NCBI GenBank assembly: GCA_028290595.1
Contig: JAQGJO010000224.1
Span: 1 to 5,348, forward strand
From: Hyphomicrobiales bacterium
GTDB lineage: Bacteria; Pseudomonadota; Alphaproteobacteria; Rhizobiales; Beijerinckiaceae
Reading direction: 5' to 3'
Length of the DNA: 5,348 nucleotides
Shown here: in pieces, positions 1-4,794 of the stretch
Layout of the letters: every line of letters begins with the position of its first letter
Position numbering within the stretch: the first letter of the stretch is position 1
The notes under the pieces: model-generated
Told to the model about the DNA's origin: nothing
Databases searched by the model: none
What the model saw: only the letters and a program-made list of their open reading frames with translations
Made by a program: the position numbers and the translations under genes

Positions 1-698
1 GGCCGCTGCCGTTCGCTGTCGCGCCAGGTCGCGATCGGCGCCAGCCTGCCGTGCCGGCCGATCTCCAGCGACCGCGCCGCCAGCCACACGCCGCCGAAAA
101 TCGCCAGGCTGAGCGCCAGCGCCGCGGGCCAGCCGAGGCTGTCGACGACCGAGATCGGGGCGAAATGCGGCAGGCTCTCCCACCAAGGCAGATGCGCGAA
201 GCCTGCCATCGAGCCGGCGATGAAGAAGATCAAGGTCAGCAGCATGCGGGTGTTGCCGCCACCGGTGGTGAACAAAGTGCCTGAGCCGCAGCCGCCGCCC
301 AACTGCATGCCGATCCCGAACATGAACGAGCCGAGCAGCAGCGGCAGGCCGATGGGAAACACGAAACCGCCGATCGGAACGCCGAAGGCCGAGCCGGCCG
401 CAAGAACCGGGAAAAACAGGGCGCAGGCGAGCGTCAGCATCAGCATTTGCGCCCGGATGCCGGCGCTGCGCCGGTCCGAAATCATGACGCGGAAGGCGGC
501 GGTAAATCCGAACGAAGCATAATACAGCACCAGCCCGAACAGCAGGCCGACCACATAAAGCGCCGCCGTCTGCCAACCCTCTGTCAGGCCTATCCGCGCC
601 AGAAGCACCGCAACGACGACGGCGACAATCGCGACGACGGTGGGTTGCATCTGCGGCGAGTGGATGGAAGCGGAGGCCGGTGAAGATACCGCGGACAA
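1..698 (-). CDS. YeeE/YedE (TsuA-like) family membrane transporter, partial (C-terminus beyond left edge)
   Basis: This reading frame is open from 698 down to the window edge and gives 232 residues. Hydrophobic segments lie at about 20-37, 45-62, 86-103, 108-130, 152-168 and 190-208. Two family signatures are visible: FGFTAAFR (63-70), and a glycine-rich MQLGGGCGSGTLFTTGGGN stretch (131-149) carrying Cys137, followed by TRMLL. Family knowledge: YeeE/YedE proteins are inner-membrane sulfur-compound transporters. TsuA takes up thiosulfate and relays it along conserved cysteines. Which compound this member carries is not known. Family members are often 350-400 residues, so roughly the last third is missing. 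I chose the TTG at 696-698 because AGGAG (708-712) sits 9 bases upstream. The ATG at 648-650 would shorten the N-terminus by 16 residues and has no ribosome site. The gene is divergent from the small membrane-protein gene. The family call is firm; the start is moderately sure. Confidence 0.86.
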   Translation of the reverse strand, partial: MSAVSSPASASIHSPQMQPTVVAIVAVVVAVLLARIGLTEGWQTAALYVVGLLFGLVLYYASFGFTAAFRVMISDRRSAGIRAQMLMLTLACALFFPVLAAGSAFGVPIGGFVFPIGLPLLLGSFMFGIGMQLGGGCGSGTLFTTGGGNTRMLLTLIFFIAGSMAGFAHLPWWESLPHFAPISVVDSLGWPAALALSLAIFGGVWLAARSLEIGRHGRLAPIATWRDSERQR

Positions 699-707
699 TT
701 CCTGTCT

Positions 708-712
708 CTCCT
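708..712 (-). promoter_or_regulatory. Shine-Dalgarno AGGAG that supports a TTG start for the YeeE/YedE gene
   Basis: On the minus strand AGGAG lies 9 bases before TTG (696-698). The alternative ATG at 648-650 is preceded by a pyrimidine-rich stretch with no purine-rich site. This is the main reason for choosing the TTG start. Confidence 0.55.
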
Positions 713-731
713 GTTCGCTATGCTGCCGACC

Positions 732-759
732 GATGTAGCCCAGTCTGTTTGTTGTTCAA
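732..759 (-). promoter_or_regulatory. Candidate sigma-70-type promoter for the YeeE/YedE gene
   Basis: On the minus strand TTGAAC (754-759) and TACATC (732-737) are separated by 16 bases. Each matches four of six consensus bases. The -10 ends 33 bases before the proposed TTG start, leaving room for a short leader that contains the AGGAG site. This is a pattern match by eye only. Confidence 0.3.
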
Positions 760-766
760 GTCATTA

Positions 767-805
767 TTGCCAAGCAAATCACAGCGATAGACTCTCCCTT
801 GGCAA
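767..805. repeat. Perfect 8-bp inverted repeat TTGCCAAG / CTTGGCAA, operator-like
   Basis: The left arm is TTGCCAAG at 767-774 and the right arm CTTGGCAA at 798-805, with 23 bases between and a centre-to-centre distance of 31 bp (about three helical turns). Each arm also carries its own small palindrome: TTGC-CAA-GCAA at 767-777 and CCTT-GGCA-AAGG at 797-808. The pair lies just upstream of the candidate leftward transporter promoter and upstream of the rightward small gene. It could be a two-site operator for a dimeric regulator serving either gene, or both. The left arm TTGCCA, with TAGACT at 788-793 (15-base gap), is also a weak candidate rightward promoter. The symmetry is seen; the regulatory role is inferred. 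Confidence 0.4.
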
Positions 806-872
806 AGGCGCATCGTCATAAAGGCCGAAACGCTACATCAAAGCGGCCGGCGTCTGCTCCCAAACTTGTGAC

Positions 873-893
873 CGGAACCCAGCCGGGTGTCCG
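873..893 (+). other. Potential leader hairpin upstream of the small membrane-protein gene
   Basis: CGGA-ACCC (873-880) can pair with GGGT-(G)-TCCG (885-893), giving eight base pairs around an AGCC loop with a single bulged G at 889. It lies 41 bases before the ATG at 935, so it would be in the 5' leader if transcription starts upstream. Its base overlaps the alternative GTG start at 887. No function can be assigned. Confidence 0.25.
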
Positions 894-934
894 CTGCTCT
901 CGCTCCGAAACAAGTCGGACGGACGGAAACAAAC

Positions 935-1300
935 ATGCAATTTCCTTCGATGCTTCAAGGCGAATCGCTGAATCGCCTCATTCAGGGCGCGCTCTTCGGC
1001 TTTCTCGCAACCTGTGTCATCGGCTTCAACTGGGGTGGATGGACGCTTGGCAGTACGGCCGAGAAAATGGCCGACCAGGCCTCCTCGACCGCAGTCATGA
1101 CGGCGCTGGTGCCAATCTGCGTCGAGAAATTCCAGACCGCGACGACTGCTGCCGCGACCATGGTCGAACTCAAGGCCATCGATACCTGGAAACAGGACGC
1201 GTTTGTCGAAAAGGGCGGTTGGGCGACGTTTCCCGGCGTGACAGCGCCCAATCGCAATGTCGCCGCCGCCTGCGCCAAGGCGCTCAGCGGACTGAAATAG
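935..1300 (+). CDS. Conserved-looking small single-span membrane protein, function unknown
   Basis: The 121-residue product begins with a short polar N-terminus and one hydrophobic segment at about 14-36 (LIQGALFGFLATCVIGF, then a WGGWTLGS turn). A hydrophilic, alanine-rich C-terminal region of about 85 residues follows, with two cysteines (62 and 113) and the motif FVEKGGWATFPG (90-101). The segment has no clear signal-peptidase site, so I read it as an N-terminal anchor with the rest probably in the periplasm. I recall similar unnamed proteins in Hyphomicrobiales but cannot assign a function or family name. I chose the ATG at 935; a purine-rich GGACGGA lies 8-14 bases upstream. A GTG at 887 would add 16 residues of unconvincing composition, and an ATG at 950 would remove five. 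It stands alone between divergent and terminated neighbours, so it is probably monocistronic. Confidence 0.75.
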   Translation: MQFPSMLQGESLNRLIQGALFGFLATCVIGFNWGGWTLGSTAEKMADQASSTAVMTALVPICVEKFQTATTAAATMVELKAIDTWKQDAFVEKGGWATFPGVTAPNRNVAAACAKALSGLK

Positions 1301-1313
1301 GCTGTTATAGCCT
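1299..1313 (+). terminator. Small hairpin overlapping the stop codon of the small membrane-protein gene
   Basis: AGGCT (1299-1303) and AGCCT (1309-1313) are perfect inverted arms around a GTTAT loop, followed by TT. The arms start within the TAG stop. A five-pair stem alone is weak, but it stands directly before the stronger hairpin at 1326-1357 and may act with it. Confidence 0.3.
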
Positions 1314-1325
1314 TTCCAAGCTTTG

Positions 1326-1360
1326 CAGCGTCGCGCCTTCGGGCAGGAGCGACGCTGTTT
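1326..1360 (+). terminator. Probable intrinsic terminator with nested cUUCGg-capped hairpin
   Basis: CAGCGTCGC (1326-1334) pairs perfectly with GCGACGCTG (1349-1357) over nine base pairs. Inside, GCC-TTCG-GGC (1335-1344) extends the stem with an exceptionally stable cUUCGg tetraloop, leaving a four-base AGGA bulge (1345-1348). TTT follows at 1358-1360. The U-tract is short for a textbook terminator. However, position (25 bases after the stop of the upstream gene) and stem strength make it the likely 3' end of that transcript, and so separate it from nadE. Confidence 0.6.
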
Positions 1361-1374
1361 CGGCGCGCGCTCCA

Positions 1375-1402
1375 TTGCCCGCCCCCGCCTGTCGGGTTAA
1401 AT
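1375..1402 (+). promoter_or_regulatory. Candidate nadE promoter with -10 box overlapping the first possible ATG
   Basis: TTGCCC (1375-1380) and TTAAAT (1397-1402) are separated by 16 bases. A start point about seven bases past the -10 falls at 1409-1410, exactly at the second in-frame ATG of nadE. The upstream gene appears to be terminated at 1357, so a promoter is expected in this 50-base gap. The box positions are seen; activity is inferred. Confidence 0.4.
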
Positions 1403-1409
1403 GCTCCGC

Positions 1410-3173
1410 ATGAGCAAATCTGATGTTCCGGCTGATCGCCCGGTCGACCAACTCACCATCGCGCTCGCCCAGATCGACTGCATCGTCGGCGATCTTGCGG
1501 GCAATGCCGAGCGCATCCGTACCGCGCGCGCGCGAGCCAAAGAGCTTGGCGCCGATCTCGTGCTGTTTTCCGAACTGTTCCTGGCCGGTTACACGCCCGA
1601 GGACCTGGTCCTCAAGCCGGCGTTCCAGGAGGCCTGCCGCGCCACTCTGGAAGAGCTGGCGCGCGAAACCGCCGATGGCGGCCCGGCGGTCCTCGTCGGC
1701 CTGCCGTGGCGCGACAACGGCAATCTGCACAATGCCTATGCCCTGCTCGACAAGGGCCGCATCGAGGCGGTGCGCTTCAAGGTCGATCTGCCGAACTACG
1801 GCGTCTTCGACGAGAAGCGCGTCTTCCAGCCAGGGCCGCTGCCGGGCCCCATCGTGTTTCGCGGCGTCCGCCTCGGCGTGCCGATCTGCGAGGACATTTG
1901 GACCGATGAGATTGTCGAATGCCTGGCCGAAACCGGCGCCGAAATTCTGCTCTCGCCCAACGGCTCGCCCTATTGGCGCGGCAAGCATGAGGAGCGCATC
2001 GGCATTGCCGTCGCCCGCGTCACCGAAAGCGGCCTGCCGCTGATTTATCTCAACCAGGTCGGCGGCCAGGACGAGTTGGTGTTCGACGGCGGCTCGTTCG
2101 CGCTGAACGCCGATCGCTCGCTGGCGTTTCAGATGCCGGCCTTCAAGGAAGATGTCGCCGTGTCTGTCTGGCAGCGGGGACCGGACGGCTGGCATTGCGC
2201 CGGCGGCCCGCGCGCCGTTGTGCCGGAAGGCGATGAGGCGGACTACATCGCCTGCATGGTTGGCTTGCGCGATTACGTCAACAAGAACCGCTTTCCCGGC
2301 GTCGTCATGGGCCTGTCCGGCGGTATCGATTCCGCGCTTTGCGCGGCGCTGGCCGTTGATGCCTTGGGCGCTGAGCGGGTCCACTGCATCATGCTGCCGT
2401 TCCGCTACACGTCGAATGAATCTCTGGCCGATGCGCAGGGCTGCGTGGAAGCGCTCGGCGTGCGCTACGACATTCTCTCGATTGCACCCGCCGTCGAAGG
2501 GCTCGAGCAGGTTCTGAGCCCGCTGTTTGCGGGACGGGACCGCGACACAACGGAAGAGAATTTGCAATCGCGTGCCCGCGGCACCCTGCTGATGTCGGTG
2601 TCGAACAAGTTCGGTCCCATGCTCGTGACCACCGGCAACAAATCGGAAATGTCGGTCGGCTACGCCACCATCTATGGCGACATGAATGGCGGCTTCAATC
2701 CGATCAAGGACCTTTACAAGATGCAGGTCTTCCGCCTCTGCACCCTGCGCAACCGCTGGAAGCCTGAGGGCGGGCTGGGCCCGGCCGGCGCGGTGATGCC
2801 CGAGAACATCATCAGCAAGCCTCCGACGGCGGAATTGCGCGAGAACCAGAAGGACCAGGACTCGTTGCCGCCCTATGACGTGCTCGACGACGTGCTCGAA
2901 TGCCTCGTCGAAAAGGAGATGCGCGTCTCCGACATCGTTGCCAAGGGCCACGATCTGGAAACCGTGAAGAAGGTCGAGCGGCTGTTGTATATCGCTGAAT
3001 ACAAGCGCCGCCAGTCGGCGCCGGGCGTCAAGGTGACGAAGAAGAATTTCGGCCGCGACCGCCGCTACCCCATCGTCAACCGCTTCCGCGATTCCGGCGC
3101 GCCGGCGCTGGCGCCGGACCTGACGATCGCGCCGAAAAAGTCCGCCGGTGGGGCGGAGCGGTTCGAGGAATAG
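1410..3173 (+). CDS. nadE: Glutamine-dependent NAD+ synthetase (NadE, two-domain glutaminase-synthetase)
   Basis: This cytoplasmic enzyme makes NAD+ from nicotinic acid adenine dinucleotide, ATP and glutamine, the last step of NAD biosynthesis. The 587-residue product has a nitrilase-like glutaminase domain (about 15-265). Its Glu-Lys-Cys triad is visible as Glu55 (FSELF), Lys124 (RFKVDLPNYGVFDE) and Cys160 (VPICEDIW). The synthetase domain (about 275-560) has the pyrophosphate loop SGGIDS at 303-308, PFRYTSNES at 330-338, TTGNKSE at 407-413, a YGDMNGGFNPIKD segment, and KPPTAELRENQKDQDSLP from 470. Length and motifs are complete, so it should be active using glutamine. An in-frame TAA directly before the ATG at 1401 fixes the upstream limit. 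The start is 1401 (590 residues) or 1410. Neither has a Shine-Dalgarno, and I prefer 1410 because a promoter may place the mRNA 5' end there. Identification is essentially certain; the start is not. Confidence 0.97.
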   Translation: MSKSDVPADRPVDQLTIALAQIDCIVGDLAGNAERIRTARARAKELGADLVLFSELFLAGYTPEDLVLKPAFQEACRATLEELARETADGGPAVLVGLPWRDNGNLHNAYALLDKGRIEAVRFKVDLPNYGVFDEKRVFQPGPLPGPIVFRGVRLGVPICEDIWTDEIVECLAETGAEILLSPNGSPYWRGKHEERIGIAVARVTESGLPLIYLNQVGGQDELVFDGGSFALNADRSLAFQMPAFKEDVAVSVWQRGPDGWHCAGGPRAVVPEGDEADYIACMVGLRDYVNKNRFPGVVMGLSGGIDSALCAALAVDALGAERVHCIMLPFRYTSNESLADAQGCVEALGVRYDILSIAPAVEGLEQVLSPLFAGRDRDTTEENLQSRARGTLLMSVSNKFGPMLVTTGNKSEMSVGYATIYGDMNGGFNPIKDLYKMQVFRLCTLRNRWKPEGGLGPAGAVMPENIISKPPTAELRENQKDQDSLPPYDVLDDVLECLVEKEMRVSDIVAKGHDLETVKKVERLLYIAEYKRRQSAPGVKVTKKNFGRDRRYPIVNRFRDSGAPALAPDLTIAPKKSAGGAERFEE

Positions 3174-3185
3174 AACGAACGTGTT

Positions 3186-3203
3186 TGTGGGCTTGCGCCC
3201 GCA
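3186..3203 (+). terminator. Weak hairpin after nadE, possible transcript end
   Basis: TGTGGGC (3186-3192) and GCCCGCA (3197-3203) pair over seven bases, with one G-U, around a TTGC tetraloop, 13 bases after the nadE stop. No U-tract follows. A competing fold pairs GTGTTTGT (3181-3188) with ACGAACAC (3217-3224). It could be a factor-dependent or weak terminator. This is the only candidate between nadE and the next gene. Confidence 0.25.
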
Positions 3204-3236
3204 GCTCGTGGTGCGAACGAACACCGCGCGAACCAA

Positions 3237-3264
3237 TTGAAGAACTAGCCGGAACGGTTATGCT
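3237..3264 (+). promoter_or_regulatory. Candidate promoter for the VOC/solute-binding protein pair
   Basis: TTGAAG (3237-3242) and TATGCT (3259-3264) are separated by 16 bases; each matches four of six consensus positions. Transcription would start near 3271, giving a leader of about 38 bases that carries the GGGAGG ribosome site. Found by eye in the 135-base gap between nadE and the VOC gene. Confidence 0.35.
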
Positions 3265-3308
3265 CCTCCCGATAGCCGTTTCAAAACCGGTCAACATGGG
3301 AGGTTTGC

Positions 3309-3728
3309 ATGTCTCGTCCGATGATACGTCATCTTGCGGTTTTCGTTCGCGATGTCGAAAAAGTCGCGGCGTTTTACGAGTCGGTCTTCGAGATGGATGT
3401 CCTGCACAGGACAGTCGCGACGGAAACCGAGGGAGCGGCGGTTTTCCTGAGCGACGGCCATCTCACATTGGCGGTCTTGCCGCAGCGCCTCAAGGGCGAG
3501 GTCGCACATGGCATAAATCACTTCGGCTTTAGCGTCGACAATATAGAAAAGGTCTCCGGCAGGATCGAAGCCGCCGGCGTCGAAGCGCCGCAGAAGCGGC
3601 CGTCCACCAGGGCTTTTGCGGAACTGCGCGGCTGTGATCCCGAAGGCATTCTCTTCGACCTGTCGGAAAACGGCTATACGAGAAGCAAGGCATCGGCTGA
3701 GCCTGCGACAGAGAAAGCGCCCGCCTGA
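3309..3728 (+). CDS. VOC-superfamily protein (glyoxalase/extradiol dioxygenase fold), substrate unknown
   Basis: The 139-residue product has the two beta-alpha-beta-beta-beta halves of the vicinal oxygen chelate fold. The first is at about 5-58 (IRHLAVFVRDVEKVAAFYESVF) and the second at about 66-120 (GINHFGFSVDNIEKVSGRIEAAG, then the DPEGILFDL end strand). By family comparison the metal ligands would be His8, His71 and Asp117. The last is usually Glu. At the fourth-strand position near residues 51-56 (HLTLAV) I see no acidic residue. It may therefore bind metal weakly, use His51, or be non-catalytic. The polar tail after 123 is probably disordered. The start is well set by GGGAGG at 3298-3303, five bases upstream. 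It lies 61 bases before the binding-protein gene on the same strand, which implies an operon. The superfamily call is strong. Lyase, dioxygenase, epimerase or binding role cannot be decided. Confidence 0.9.
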   Translation: MSRPMIRHLAVFVRDVEKVAAFYESVFEMDVLHRTVATETEGAAVFLSDGHLTLAVLPQRLKGEVAHGINHFGFSVDNIEKVSGRIEAAGVEAPQKRPSTRAFAELRGCDPEGILFDLSENGYTRSKASAEPATEKAPA

Positions 3729-3777
3729 AGGCACAGCTCCAAAGACAATAAATCGCATTTCGCTGTCGCATGCATGA

Positions 3778-3784
3778 GGGAGGG
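3778..3784 (+). promoter_or_regulatory. Strong Shine-Dalgarno GGGAGGG for the solute-binding protein
   Basis: GGGAGGG lies five bases before the ATG at 3790. This favours that start over the in-frame ATG at 3802, which would trim four residues from the signal peptide. Nearly the same site and spacing precede the VOC gene, consistent with joint high expression. Confidence 0.7.
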
Positions 3785-3789
3785 AACCC

Positions 3790-4779
3790 ATGCTCGAGCG
3801 CATGATCCTATGTCGCCGAAAGGCCATCGGTCGCGCCACGCTCGCGTTGTGCGTTTCGCTGGCCGGTCTTCCGGCGATGGCGCAGGACTTTCCCTCAAAG
3901 GAAATTCGCATCTATTGCGGTTTTCCGCCGGGCGGTGGCGCTGACATTTCGATCCGGTTTTTCGCCGAGAAGCTGCGGGTGCTGTCCGGTAGGACGGTGA
4001 TTGTCGAGAACAAGACCGGCGCCGGCGGCAACCTAGCCGTTCAGGCGATTACGCGCGCCAAGCCCGACGGTTATTCGCTGGTGATCTCGACCGGCGGACC
4101 GGCTTCCTACAACGTCCATCTCTTCAAGAACCTCGGATATGATCCGATCAAAGAGCTGGCGCCGATCAGTCCGCTGGCGTCGTTCCCCTTCGTGCTTGTC
4201 GTCAATCCGGAACTGCCGATCAAAACAGTCGCAGATCTGATCGCGCATGCGAAAGCGCGTGGCGGCAAGACCAGCTATGGCGCTATCGGCGGCACGCCGA
4301 TCGTTCTCTCCGAGATGATGAAATATGTCGGCAAGTTTGAAGCAACTCAGGTCATGTATCGGGGCGCGGGAAGCCCCACCAATGACCTTCTTTCCGGTGT
4401 GCTGGATTTCATGTTCATGGATTCGGCTGCCGCCATCGGCCAGGCGCAACAGGGCCGGCTGCGCATCCTCGCCGTGAGCACGCCCTCGCGCTCATCAGTC
4501 CTGCCGGACGTGCCGACAATCATCGAGGCCGGTCTGCCGGGCGTTGAGCGGACCTCCTGGTTCGCCGCGTTTGCACCGCCGGGAACGCCGGAACCCATCG
4601 TTCAGAAACTGAACGGCTGGTTCCAGCAGATTCTCGCCATGGACGATACGAAGCAATTCCTGCATTCGGCCGGCGCCGATCCGTTTCCCGGAACGCCGGA
4701 AGATCTCCGGCGTCTGCAAGTAGATGAAATTACGAAATGGGCAGATCTGGTGAAGCTGGCGCAGATGGAAGCGCAGTAG
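3790..4779 (+). CDS. Bug/TctC-family periplasmic tricarboxylate-type solute-binding protein
   Basis: This 329-residue protein would be exported to the periplasm. Basic residues (CRRKAIGR, 8-15) precede a hydrophobic core at about 16-29 and an AMA-QD signal-peptidase site after residue 31. The mature part shows the family's ligand-binding loops: CGFPPGGGADISIRFFAEKL (43-62) and IVENKTGAGGNLAV (71-84). Later come KPDGYSLVI (91-99), a YRGAGSPTNDLLSG helix start (190-203) and VLPDVPTIIEAGLPG (237-251). Family knowledge: Bug proteins bind small carboxylates or amides and may feed TctAB-type carriers. No TctA or TctB gene is in the window, so this is an orphan here. Cys43, the only cysteine in the mature chain, stands in the first loop where most relatives have Pro. 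It is co-directional with the VOC gene, and its stop lies 15 bases from that of the convergent Rieske gene. The ligand cannot be predicted. Confidence 0.96.
   Translation: MLERMILCRRKAIGRATLALCVSLAGLPAMAQDFPSKEIRIYCGFPPGGGADISIRFFAEKLRVLSGRTVIVENKTGAGGNLAVQAITRAKPDGYSLVISTGGPASYNVHLFKNLGYDPIKELAPISPLASFPFVLVVNPELPIKTVADLIAHAKARGGKTSYGAIGGTPIVLSEMMKYVGKFEATQVMYRGAGSPTNDLLSGVLDFMFMDSAAAIGQAQQGRLRILAVSTPSRSSVLPDVPTIIEAGLPGVERTSWFAAFAPPGTPEPIVQKLNGWFQQILAMDDTKQFLHSAGADPFPGTPEDLRRLQVDEITKWADLVKLAQMEAQ
4693..4713. repeat. 8-bp perfect inverted repeat inside the binding-protein gene
   Basis: ACGCCGGA (4693-4700) and TCCGGCGT (4706-4713) flank a five-base AGATC loop. It encodes the TPEDLRRL part of the protein, about 65 bases before the stop. 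It may form a hairpin in the mRNA. It could equally be chance in GC-rich code. Confidence 0.3.
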
Positions 4780-4794
4780 GGGAACACTGCCCGA

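Noticed and set aside
51..683. Plus-strand frames at 51-284, 220-522 and 447-683
   Set aside because: They are antisense to the YeeE/YedE transporter, whose minus-strand translation shows continuous membrane segments and the GGGCGSGT motif.
833..1375. Minus-strand frame of 180 codons and plus-strand frame of 204 codons over the small membrane-protein gene
   Set aside because: Both have low-complexity, Arg-rich products. The frame at 935-1300 has a coherent membrane segment and ends just before a terminator-like hairpin.
1305..3236. Long open frame of 643 codons on the minus strand covering nadE
   Set aside because: It mirrors the whole nadE gene, its translation is Arg/Ala/His-rich without family motifs, and GC-rich third positions of nadE explain the lack of stops. 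nadE itself shows complete catalytic motifs.
3766..3777. Palindromic GCATGCATG near the binding-protein ribosome site
   Set aside because: Very short and self-complementary by chance; no second copy or supporting context.
3291..3911. Minus-strand frame of 206 codons over the VOC gene and the start of the binding-protein gene
   Set aside because: It crosses two well-supported genes in antisense and has no recognisable motifs.
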